The translations under genes and the position numbers were made by a program. From NCBI GenBank assembly GCA_023460175.1, contig JAEWRC010000134.1, positions 1 through 20,476 of the forward strand: 20,476 nucleotides of DNA, in the 5' to 3' direction. Below, in pieces: positions 8,185 to 14,869 of this stretch. This stretch comes from Actinomycetes bacterium (GTDB lineage: Bacteria; Actinomycetota; Actinomycetes; Mycobacteriales; Mycobacteriaceae). Under the pieces are notes generated by a model. That model ran no database searches, was not told the origin of the DNA, and saw nothing but the letters and a program-made list of their open reading frames with translations. Position 1 is the stretch's first letter, and each line of letters opens with the position of its first letter.

Positions 8185-8805
8185 TTACTTCCCCTTCTCG
8201 CTGAGCAGACGCTCAACATATTTGGCGATGACGTCGACCTCCAGGTTCACCGGCGTGCCGACGGGCGCGCCGCCCAGCGTGGTCATGCTCAGCGTGGTCG
8301 GGATCAGCGACACCTCGAACCAGGACGAATCGGTGTTCTCGTCGCGTTCACCCAGGCCGGAGACGGTCAGGGAGATCCCGTCGACGGTGATCGAACCCTT
8401 CTCCACCACGTAGCGCGAGATCGCCTCGGGCAACGTGATCCGCACCACTTCCCAGTGCTGGGATGGGGTTCGCGACACCACCGTCCCGGTGCCGTCGACG
8501 TGGCCCTGGACGATGTGCCCGCCGAGGCGGCTGTTGACGGCGGCCGCGCGCTCGAGATTGACCCGCGATCCCGGCGAGAGCGCCTGCAGGCTGGATCGGT
8601 CCAACGTCTCGGCCATCACGTCAGCGCTGAACTGCCCGTCGGGCAGCACCTCGACGACGGTCAGACACACCCCGTTGACGGCGATGGAATCGCCGTGGCC
8701 GGCATCGGCGGTGACGACGGGTCCGCGGATGACGAAACGCGCCGCGTCGGCCAGGTCTTCTTTGGCGATGACTTCGCCGAGTTCTTCGACGATTCCGGTG
8801 AACAC
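8185..8805 (-). CDS. ribE: Riboflavin synthase alpha subunit
   Basis: The enzyme dismutates two molecules of dimethyl-ribityllumazine into riboflavin and the pyrimidine that RibH reuses. The 206-residue protein consists of two tandem lumazine-binding barrels. The first opens with FTGIVEELG and contains NGVCLTVVE; the second contains HIVQGHVDGTGTV and DGISLTV. A repeated barrel and a C-terminal trimer helix (VDVIAKYVERLL) are the family pattern. The gene is often called ribC in mycobacteria. The start is GTG at 8805 with no Shine-Dalgarno. A -10-like TAGCCT sits 8 bases upstream, so the message may be leaderless. It is divergent from lprG across a 69-base gap. Confidence 0.96.
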   Translation of the reverse strand: MFTGIVEELGEVIAKEDLADAARFVIRGPVVTADAGHGDSIAVNGVCLTVVEVLPDGQFSADVMAETLDRSSLQALSPGSRVNLERAAAVNSRLGGHIVQGHVDGTGTVVSRTPSQHWEVVRITLPEAISRYVVEKGSITVDGISLTVSGLGERDENTDSSWFEVSLIPTTLSMTTLGGAPVGTPVNLEVDVIAKYVERLLSEKGK

Positions 8806-8813
8806 GGGTAGTA

Positions 8814-8819
8814 AGGCTA
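8814..8819 (-). promoter_or_regulatory. Candidate -10 element for ribE, leaderless start
   Basis: On the minus strand TAGCCT fits the mycobacterial TANNNT -10 pattern and ends 8 bases before the GTG of ribE. No ribosome-binding site lies between. Mycobacteria often start transcription at the first base of the start codon, which fits this arrangement. It is a pattern match only. Confidence 0.35.
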
Positions 8820-8862
8820 CTCAGGTGTGCCGTCGAAAGCCCGGCACCCGCGTCGCACCCTC

Positions 8863-8868
8863 TACGAT
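8863..8868 (+). promoter_or_regulatory. Candidate -10 element for lprG, leaderless start
   Basis: TACGAT fits TANNNT and ends 6 bases before the ATG at 8875, the spacing expected if transcription starts at the A of the start codon. The bases between (GCAGTC) contain no Shine-Dalgarno. This supports ATG 8875 over the in-frame start at 8827 and suggests a leaderless lprG-P55 message. Confidence 0.45.
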
Positions 8869-8874
8869 GCAGTC

Positions 8875-9585
8875 ATGCAACCGCGCCGACTTGTGTCCCG
8901 GATTGTCCTGTCTCTTGCCGCCGCCGGCGCCGCCACCGCATTGGTGGTGGGCTGCTCCTCGGGCTCCGATACCCCCGCGGAGTCGCTGCCCGACGCGCCC
9001 GGCCTGCTGCAGCAGTCCAGCCAAACCACCAAGGGCCTGCAGAGCGCCCACCTCGAGATCCTCGTCGACGGCACCATCGAGGGTCTGCCCGTCAAGCAAC
9101 TCTCGGGCGACCTGACCAACGTGCCGGCCACCGCCGTGCAGGGCAGCGCCAAGATCACGATGGCCGGCTCCGACGTCGACGTCGACCTCGTCGTCATCGA
9201 CAGCACCCTGTTCGCGGCGCTGACCCCGGACAGCTGGCTGGACATGGGACCGGCCGCCGACATCTACGACCCGTCGACGATCCTGAACCCCGAGGCCGGC
9301 GTGGCCAACATCCTGGCCAACTTCTCCGACGCCAAGTCGGAGGGCACCGAACAGATCGACGGCATCGACACCGTCCGGGTCACCGGTGAGGTCAGCGCCG
9401 ACGCTGTCAACCAGCTGATCCCCTCGCTGAAGGCCACCTCGCCCGTGCCGGGCACCGCGTGGATCGAGAACGGCGGCGACCACAACCTGGTGCGCGCTCA
9501 GATCGAGCCGACCGGTGACAGCTCCATCGAGCTGACGCTGTCGAAGTGGAACGAGCCGGTCACCGTCACCAAGCCGCAGGTGTAA
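8875..9585 (+). CDS. lprG: LprG family lipoprotein, triacylglycerol/glycolipid carrier
   Basis: Lipoprotein of 236 residues. Its signal peptide has Arg residues at 4, 5 and 9, a hydrophobic core, and the lipobox LVVGC with the lipid-modified Cys at 27. The mature part follows the LprG pattern: AHLEILVDGTIEGLPVKQL, SDVDVDLVVIDSTLFAALTP, GPAADIYDPSTILNP, and the conserved end LSKWNEPVTVTKP. LprG carries triacylated glycolipids and triacylglycerol across the periplasm and works with the P55 exporter, whose gene follows directly. ATG 8875 is preferred because it starts the signal peptide and sits just after a -10-like element. Its stop (TAA 9583-9585) shares one base with the P55 start. Confidence 0.95.
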   Translation: MQPRRLVSRIVLSLAAAGAATALVVGCSSGSDTPAESLPDAPGLLQQSSQTTKGLQSAHLEILVDGTIEGLPVKQLSGDLTNVPATAVQGSAKITMAGSDVDVDLVVIDSTLFAALTPDSWLDMGPAADIYDPSTILNPEAGVANILANFSDAKSEGTEQIDGIDTVRVTGEVSADAVNQLIPSLKATSPVPGTAWIENGGDHNLVRAQIEPTGDSSIELTLSKWNEPVTVTKPQV

Positions 9586-11222
9586 TGCGCCCGGAAACGA
9601 GGCGCTGGACCGCGATCAGCGCGGGCGGGCTCGCAGTCCTGCTCGGGGCCATCGACACCTATGTCGTGGTCACGATCATGACCGACATCATGCGAGACGT
9701 CGGCATCCCGATCAACAAGATCCAGCAGGTCGCGCCGATCATCACCGGCTATCTGCTCGGCTACATCGCGGCCATGCCGCTGCTGGGCAGGGCCTCGGAC
9801 CGGGTAGGCCGCAAGCTGGTGTTGCAGGTCGGCCTGGCCGGCTTCGCGATCGGCTCGGTGGTCACGGCGATGGCCGAGGACCTCAGCACGCTGGTGGTCG
9901 GCCGCGTCATCCTCGGTATCGCCGCCGGCGCTCTGCTCCCGGTGACGCTGGCGCTGGCCGCCGACCTGTGGGCCGCACGCAATCGCGCCGCAGTCCTCGG
10001 CGGCATCGGCGCCGCCCAGGAACTCGGCTGCGTGCTCGGGCCGCTCTGGGGCATCGCGGTGGTGTCCATGCTGAACACCTGGCGCGACGTCTTCTGGATC
10101 AACATCCCGCTGGCCCTGCTGGCCATGGTGATGATCCACTTCAGCGTGCCGGGCCGCGATCGCGACGCCGGCCCGCGCGAGCGCGTCGACGTGATCGGTG
10201 GACTGCTGCTGGCGCTCGCTCTGGGTCTGCTGGTGGTCGGTCTGTACAACCCCGAACCCGACGGCAAGGAGGTGCTGCCGAGCAACGGGCTGCTGTTGGT
10301 CGGCATCGCCCTGGTCGTCACGCTGGCGTTCTTCGTCTGGGAACGGATCTCGCGCACCAAACTCATCGACCCGGTCGGGGTGAAGTTCCTGCCGTTCCTC
10401 GCCGCGCTGGGCACCTCGCTGTGCGCCGGTGCCGCGCTGATGGTGACGCTGGTCAACGTCGAGTTGTTCGGCCAGGGCGTGCTGGGTCTGGACCAGGTGG
10501 GAGCGGCGCTGAAGCTCAGCTGGTTCCTGGCTGCGCTGCCGGTGGGTGCGGTGCTCGGCGGACTCATCGCGACCCGCGTGGGCGACCGCGTGGTGGTGTT
10601 CGTCGGCATGCTGATCGCCGGTTTCGCCTACTGGCTGGTGTCGCACTGGCGCGTCGACGTGCTGTCGGTCAGCCATGACCTGGGCCTGTTCGAACTGCCG
10701 GCGTTCAGCACCGACCTGGTGATCGCCGGATTTGGCTTGGGCCTGGTGATCGGGCCGTTGACCTCGGCCGCGCTGCGCGTGGTGCCGTCGGCCCAGCACG
10801 GCATCGCGTCGTCGCTGGTCGTCGTGGCGCGCATGACCGGCATGCTGATCGGCGTCGCGGCGCTGTCGGCGTGGGGCCTCTACCGCTTCAACCAGATCCT
10901 GGCGACCCTGCCCAGCGAGGGTGGCGAGACGTTGGCCGCCAAGCTCGCCGCCGAGGCGGCCCGCTACCAGATGGCGTTCTCGATGCAGTACGGCGAGATG
11001 TTCGGCGTCACTGCGATCGTCTGTGTGGTCGGTGCGCTGATCGGTCTGCTGATCGCCGGCAAGCACACCTACGCGGACGAGGAATCTCCCGGCACCGGTC
11101 TGGATCCCCGGGGCGACGAGGAACCCGCCACCCAGGTGCTCGGCGCGGCGCGGGGCGATGACGCGGCCACCACCCGCCTACCCGCCGGCGGCGGAGCGCA
11201 CCGACGTCGGGATCCGCGCTAG
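9585..11222 (+). CDS. P55-type major facilitator superfamily exporter
   Basis: Integral membrane transporter of 545 residues with about 14 membrane helices, of the drug:H+ antiporter DHA2 type. It has a helix-1 acidic residue (Asp24 in LLGAIDTYVV), motif A as GRASDRVGRK (residues 68-77), and helix 4 RVILGIAAGALLPVTLALAADLW. The C-terminal ~50 residues are hydrophilic and cytoplasmic. In M. tuberculosis P55 (Rv1410c) and LprG form one system that exports triacylglycerol and glycolipids and affects drug tolerance. The ATG at 9585 overlaps the lprG stop as TAATG, which indicates coupled translation. An in-frame start at 9546 lies inside lprG and is not credible. Confidence 0.95.
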   Translation: MRPETRRWTAISAGGLAVLLGAIDTYVVVTIMTDIMRDVGIPINKIQQVAPIITGYLLGYIAAMPLLGRASDRVGRKLVLQVGLAGFAIGSVVTAMAEDLSTLVVGRVILGIAAGALLPVTLALAADLWAARNRAAVLGGIGAAQELGCVLGPLWGIAVVSMLNTWRDVFWINIPLALLAMVMIHFSVPGRDRDAGPRERVDVIGGLLLALALGLLVVGLYNPEPDGKEVLPSNGLLLVGIALVVTLAFFVWERISRTKLIDPVGVKFLPFLAALGTSLCAGAALMVTLVNVELFGQGVLGLDQVGAALKLSWFLAALPVGAVLGGLIATRVGDRVVVFVGMLIAGFAYWLVSHWRVDVLSVSHDLGLFELPAFSTDLVIAGFGLGLVIGPLTSAALRVVPSAQHGIASSLVVVARMTGMLIGVAALSAWGLYRFNQILATLPSEGGETLAAKLAAEAARYQMAFSMQYGEMFGVTAIVCVVGALIGLLIAGKHTYADEESPGTGLDPRGDEEPATQVLGAARGDDAATTRLPAGGGAHRRRDPR

Positions 11223-11251
11223 AAGGCGGATCGATCGGGTACCCGCCGGGT

Positions 11252-11812
11252 ATGACGAATGATCTGACAGGCAAGAAAGTCGCGTTCCTGGTCGCCCAGG
11301 AGGGCGTGGAACAGGTGGAACTGACCCAACCTTGGGAGGCCGTCCAGCAGGCCGGCGGTGCGCCGGTGCTGGTATCGACCGAGACCGGCAAGGTGCAGGC
11401 GTTCAACCACCTGACCGCGGCGGACACCTTCGAGGCCGACGTGGCCGCCGCCGACGCCGAGGTGGGCGACTACGCGGGCCTGGTGCTGCCCGGTGGCGTG
11501 GCCAACCCCGACAACCTGCGCACCAACTCCGACGCGGTGGGCTTCGCCAAGGCATTCTTCGACGCCGGCAAGCCCGTCGCGGTGATCTGCCACGGGCCCT
11601 GGACGCTGGTGGAGGCCGAGGTGCTGCGCGGCCGGAAGCTGACCTCGTGGCCCAGCGTGCGCACCGACATCGTCAACGCCGGCGGCACCTGGGTGGACGA
11701 AGAGGTCACGGTGTGCACCGACGGGCCGAACACGCTGGTGTCGAGCCGCAACCCCGATGATCTGCCGGCGTTCTGCAGTAAAACCGTTGCGGTGCTAGCC
11801 AATTCGGCCTAG
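11252..11812 (+). CDS. DJ-1/PfpI family protein (type 1 glutamine amidotransferase fold)
   Basis: Protein of 186 residues with the DJ-1/PfpI fold. An N-terminal strand KKVAFLVAQEGVEQVEL carries the conserved acidic position. DYAGLVLPGGVANPDNLR forms the oxyanion loop. The nucleophile elbow AVICHGPW has Cys113 followed by His114. Members include intracellular protease PfpI, bacterial stress proteins and proposed deglycases or hydratases; the true reaction is debated for many of them and cannot be read here. It starts 30 bases after P55 with no strong ribosome site and ends 5 bases from the ribG stop on the opposite strand. From memory this gene is not in the equivalent M. tuberculosis interval, so it is a local insertion or a loss there. 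Confidence 0.88.
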   Translation: MTNDLTGKKVAFLVAQEGVEQVELTQPWEAVQQAGGAPVLVSTETGKVQAFNHLTAADTFEADVAAADAEVGDYAGLVLPGGVANPDNLRTNSDAVGFAKAFFDAGKPVAVICHGPWTLVEAEVLRGRKLTSWPSVRTDIVNAGGTWVDEEVTVCTDGPNTLVSSRNPDDLPAFCSKTVAVLANSA

Positions 11813-11825
11813 CCGGATCAGGCCG
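11805..11825. terminator. Hairpin between convergent DJ-1 gene and ribG
   Basis: CGGCCT (11805-11810) and AGGCCG (11820-11825) make a perfect 6-base stem with a 9-base loop. The structure spans both stop codons of the convergent genes, which leave only 5 bases between them. It could end transcription in both directions. No T-run is present on either side, which is common for mycobacterial intrinsic-like terminators but makes the call uncertain. Confidence 0.4.
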
Positions 11826-12819
11826 GGACGAGGCTCAGCAGCACGTCCGGCCCCACCCGTTGCACGTCGTCGTAGCTCCAGCGCGGGGCCTGGGTCAGGG
11901 TGTCGACGCCGATCGTGTCGATCACCGTGTTGGGGCCACCGATGAGCACCGGTGCCACATAGGCCAGGATCCGGTCGATGAGCCCGGCCCGCAGGAACGC
12001 CGAGGCCAGCGCGGGCCCGGACTCGAGGAACAGGTCGGTGCGGTCGGCGAGCGCGCGCAGGACCTCGGCGGGGTCGCGGGTGCGCAGCAGCGTCGTCGGC
12101 GAATCCGTGTTGAGCACTTTGCGATCCGCGGCGACCTCGCGCAGGCCGACCACGACGCGCAGGGGTTGGCGGTCGTAGAGCGCGCCGTCCGGGGTCCTGG
12201 CCGTCAGCGCGGGGTCGTCGGCGGCCACCGTGCCTGTGCCGACGATCACCGCGTCGGCGGCCGCGCGCCGCAGATGCACGTCGGCGCGGGCCTGCGGGCT
12301 GGTGATCCATTGGCTGGTGCCGTCGGCCGCCGCGCTGCGTCCGTCGATGCTGCCGGCGACCTTCCAGGTGACATGCGGGCGCCCGGTCCGCAGCTTGTGC
12401 AGCCACTCCCGCAAGGAACCGCCGGCGACTTCGGCGCCGAGCACCCCGGGCACCATGGTGACACGGGCCCCCGCGAGTCGCGCGGCGCCGTCGGCGGCCA
12501 CCGGATTGGGGTCGGCCACCGCGTAGACGACGGTCGAAATGCCCGCCGCCCGAAGCGCGTCCACGCACGGCGGGGTGCGTCCGTGATGGTTGCACGGCTC
12601 CAGGGTGACCACCGCGGTACCGCCGCGCGCCCGCTCCCCCGCCGCGCGCAACGCGACGACCTCGGCGTGCGCGCCCCCCACGGGTTCGGTGGCCCCCGCA
12701 CCGACGATGTCGCCGGCCGAATCCAGGACGACGGCACCCACCGGTGGGTTCGGATACGTGGTGCCCTTGACCCGGTCGGCCTGCGCGATGGCCAACCGCA
12801 TGGCGGCCTCAAAACTCAT
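11818..12819 (-). CDS. ribG: Bifunctional diaminohydroxyphosphoribosylaminopyrimidine deaminase / reductase
   Basis: RibG (RibD) deaminates and then reduces the ring-opened product of GTP cyclohydrolase II, linking RibBA to RibH. The 333-residue protein begins with a cytidine-deaminase-like domain whose zinc ligands are His51 with Glu53 (HAE) and the cysteines at 76 and 85 in EPCNHHGRTPPC. The C-terminal half is the dihydrofolate-reductase-like domain, with KVAGSIDGRSA, DAVIVGTGTVAADDP and LESGPALASAFL. A longer open frame runs back to 13407, but ATG 12819 overlaps the rpe stop as ATGA and starts at the conserved domain, so it is the start. The gene lies apart from the other rib genes but shares their minus strand. 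Confidence 0.96.
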   Translation of the reverse strand: MSFEAAMRLAIAQADRVKGTTYPNPPVGAVVLDSAGDIVGAGATEPVGGAHAEVVALRAAGERARGGTAVVTLEPCNHHGRTPPCVDALRAAGISTVVYAVADPNPVAADGAARLAGARVTMVPGVLGAEVAGGSLREWLHKLRTGRPHVTWKVAGSIDGRSAAADGTSQWITSPQARADVHLRRAAADAVIVGTGTVAADDPALTARTPDGALYDRQPLRVVVGLREVAADRKVLNTDSPTTLLRTRDPAEVLRALADRTDLFLESGPALASAFLRAGLIDRILAYVAPVLIGGPNTVIDTIGVDTLTQAPRWSYDDVQRVGPDVLLSLVPA

Positions 12820-13505
12820 AGCTGCAGGTGCGGCGAGGCCTTGGCGGCCTGTTCGCGCAGCGACTGCACCGCCGCGGCGGGATCCTCGGCGCCGTAGACC
12901 GCCGAACCCGCGACAAAGCAGTCGACCCCGGCCGCGGCCGCCGCCTCGATGGTGTCGGCGTTGATGCCGCCGTCGATCTCGACGAGGATCTTGAGTTCGC
13001 CTGCGTCGACCAATCGGCGCGCGGTCTCCACCTTGGGCAATACCTCGGGAATGAACTTCTGTCCGCCGAAACCGGGCTCGACGGACATGATCAGCAGGGT
13101 GTCGAAGTCCCGCAGGATCTCCAGATAGGGCTCCAGCGGGGTGCCCGGCTTGACCGCCAGCCCGGCCTTGGCGCCCGCGGCGCGGATGTCGCGGGCCACC
13201 ACGATCGGATTGTCGGTGGCCTCGGCGTGAAAAGTCACGTTGTGGGCGCCGGCTTCGGCGTACGGCGGCGCCCACCGTTCGGGTGCGGCGATCATCAGGT
13301 GGCAGTCCATCGGGATGTCGGTCACCTTCAGCAGGCTCTCCACCACCGGCATGCCGAGCGTCAGATTGGGGACGAAGTGGTTGTCCATCACATCCACGTG
13401 CAACCAATCGGCCCCGGCGACCGCGGCGGTCTCCTCGGCCAACCGGGCGAAATCAGCAGCCAGGATCGACGGGGCGATCATCGGGGTAGCGGGCGGTTTT
13501 GACAT
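12816..13505 (-). CDS. rpe: Ribulose-phosphate 3-epimerase
   Basis: Rpe interconverts ribulose 5-phosphate and xylulose 5-phosphate in the pentose phosphate pathway, so it governs the pool that RibBA draws on. The 229-residue barrel shows IAPSILAADF, HVDVMDNHFVPN (His36, Asp38), CHLMI (metal His69), SVEPGFGGQKFIP and EIDGGIN. Asn42 replaces the Gly usual in MDGHFVPN. Start choice is open. ATG 13505 gives 8 residues before the first strand and has an AGG upstream, but it lies inside the preceding gene. ATG 13481 would overlap that gene's stop as ATGA. It overlaps ribG, so riboflavin precursor supply and synthesis are transcriptionally joined. Confidence 0.95.
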   Translation of the reverse strand: MSKPPATPMIAPSILAADFARLAEETAAVAGADWLHVDVMDNHFVPNLTLGMPVVESLLKVTDIPMDCHLMIAAPERWAPPYAEAGAHNVTFHAEATDNPIVVARDIRAAGAKAGLAVKPGTPLEPYLEILRDFDTLLIMSVEPGFGGQKFIPEVLPKVETARRLVDAGELKILVEIDGGINADTIEAAAAAGVDCFVAGSAVYGAEDPAAAVQSLREQAAKASPHLQL

Positions 13506-14785
13506 GTGGCCAGCCTACTGTGCCCGCCCGAGGTCAAGTCATACATCCGGCCGGCGACGGTGCCCAGCGCGGTCTCGACCTGATCGGGGTCGAAGACACC
13601 GGCGTGGAACTCCGCGGTGAGCCAGAGGTTGCCCGACATCGCCGCCGAGGTTACCGTGACGCCCTCGGGGCCGGCCGGATCGCTGGCCACCAGCATGTAC
13701 CCCGAACGCGGATCGGAAAAGGGCCAGCGGCCGGAGTTCTCCGGCGTGCCGACGTTGGAGTGCAGCAACCTCATTCGCGGGCGCACCGGTTGGACCTCGA
13801 CGACGGCGCAGCGCCCGAGACGAGTCTTGAGAGTGCCCACCAGCAGGTTCGCCACCGGACGGCCGCTGTGCGCGGAGCGATCCATATCCACCTGCAACTG
13901 TCGTGGCCCCTCCCCATAGCCCAGGGTGTAGTCCAGGCCGGCGGTGAACGGGCCCAACGTGCTGGTTCCCGTCCGCAGATAACGGCGCACATCGAAGGGA
14001 ATCGTCACCGAGTCATCGACGGCCATACCGCTATCCGCGAACGCCTCCCACAAGGCCTGGGTGCTCAGGGCCACCAGGCTGACGCCCGGGAGATGGGCGT
14101 CGCGTCGTTCCCGCAATTCGGCGACCGCGGCGGACGGCAGTCCCACGACCCGGGTGGTGGCGGTGGACTGGAACGGATGATCAGGACGGGAACTGGCCGG
14201 GCGCGTACGGGGCGCCGGCGGCGTCGTGCGCTGCCGGTACTCCTTGAGTACGGCCGGGACCCGACGCGGCCTGGTACCGAAGGTGTGCAGGCCTGCGCGA
14301 AGCAACGGTGGCAGGCGATTGCGATACGGCGCGAGCAGATTCGGATCTCGGGGGTCGACGGCACCGAGCAGCACATCGAGAATCAGATGAACCAGGGCCA
14401 CCTCCCCCAGCCCGTGGCAGAAGTCGATCACCAATTGGTCACCGGCGCAGAGGATCCGAATGCCGCCGGCGACATCGCTGGTGCGCAACGCCCGCACCAG
14501 CGGCACCAGCGCGGTCGACGGCGTGCCCCCGGGCGGCGCGTCTATTACGGTGATCACCTTCGATGCGTCGACGCTCACCCGCCGCCAGCTCCGACTCTCC
14601 ACCGAGGGTTCCAAGCACAGCCGGCTCACCACTCCCCGCTCGACCAGCGCCGTATAGCGCTCCAGCAGCAGGGTTCTCGACGGCAGCTCCAACGGACCCA
14701 CCAGCACCGTGGTCCAGCGTCGACTGTGCACCACGTCGAGAGCCGCGGCTCGGACGCGGTCCTGGCGAGAGCTGGCGGACGTCAT
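13478..14785 (-). CDS. Condensation/PapA-like acyltransferase superfamily protein, divergent
   Basis: Protein of 435 residues that I place tentatively in the CoA-dependent acyltransferase/condensation fold. The likely catalytic segment is VIDFCHGLGE near residues 119-128. Compared with the HHxxxDG motif of the fold, the second His (His124) is kept, while the first His is Cys and the Asp-Gly is Glu-Val. A later VTIPFDVRRYL and the end of the chain (SNLG-like NVGTPENSG, then TAEFHAGVFDPDQVETAL) also recall PapA enzymes. Natural roles of this fold include acylating trehalose, phthiocerol or sterols; no substrate can be named here. ATG 14785 follows AGAGAGA; an in-frame GTG at 14857 would start inside the preceding hairpin. 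Its stop overlaps rpe, replacing the fmu gene seen there in M. tuberculosis. Confidence 0.5.
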   Translation of the reverse strand: MTSASSRQDRVRAAALDVVHSRRWTTVLVGPLELPSRTLLLERYTALVERGVVSRLCLEPSVESRSWRRVSVDASKVITVIDAPPGGTPSTALVPLVRALRTSDVAGGIRILCAGDQLVIDFCHGLGEVALVHLILDVLLGAVDPRDPNLLAPYRNRLPPLLRAGLHTFGTRPRRVPAVLKEYRQRTTPPAPRTRPASSRPDHPFQSTATTRVVGLPSAAVAELRERRDAHLPGVSLVALSTQALWEAFADSGMAVDDSVTIPFDVRRYLRTGTSTLGPFTAGLDYTLGYGEGPRQLQVDMDRSAHSGRPVANLLVGTLKTRLGRCAVVEVQPVRPRMRLLHSNVGTPENSGRWPFSDPRSGYMLVASDPAGPEGVTVTSAAMSGNLWLTAEFHAGVFDPDQVETALGTVAGRMYDLTSGGHSRLATCQNRPLPR

Positions 14786-14816
14786 CGAAGGTGCATCTCT
14801 CTTGGCCGTGATACGA

Positions 14817-14851
14817 CGGCTGGCCCCCTCCTCAGGAAAGGGGGCCAGCCG
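14817..14851 (-). terminator. Strong hairpin between the secreted-protein gene and the acyltransferase-like gene
   Basis: CGGCTGGCCCCC and GGGGGCCAGCCG form a perfect 12-base GC-rich stem around an 11-base loop. It begins 19 bases after the stop of the secreted-protein gene on the minus strand. No T-run follows. It may end that transcript, protect its 3' end or reduce read-through into the acyltransferase-like and rpe genes. Confidence 0.55.
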
Positions 14852-14869
14852 CCGCACTGGGGTGCGACG

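Noticed and set aside
12820..13407. N-terminal extension of ribG by 196 residues
   Set aside because: The extension lies in another frame of rpe and is Arg/Gly-rich. The conserved deaminase domain starts at ATG 12819, which overlaps the rpe stop.
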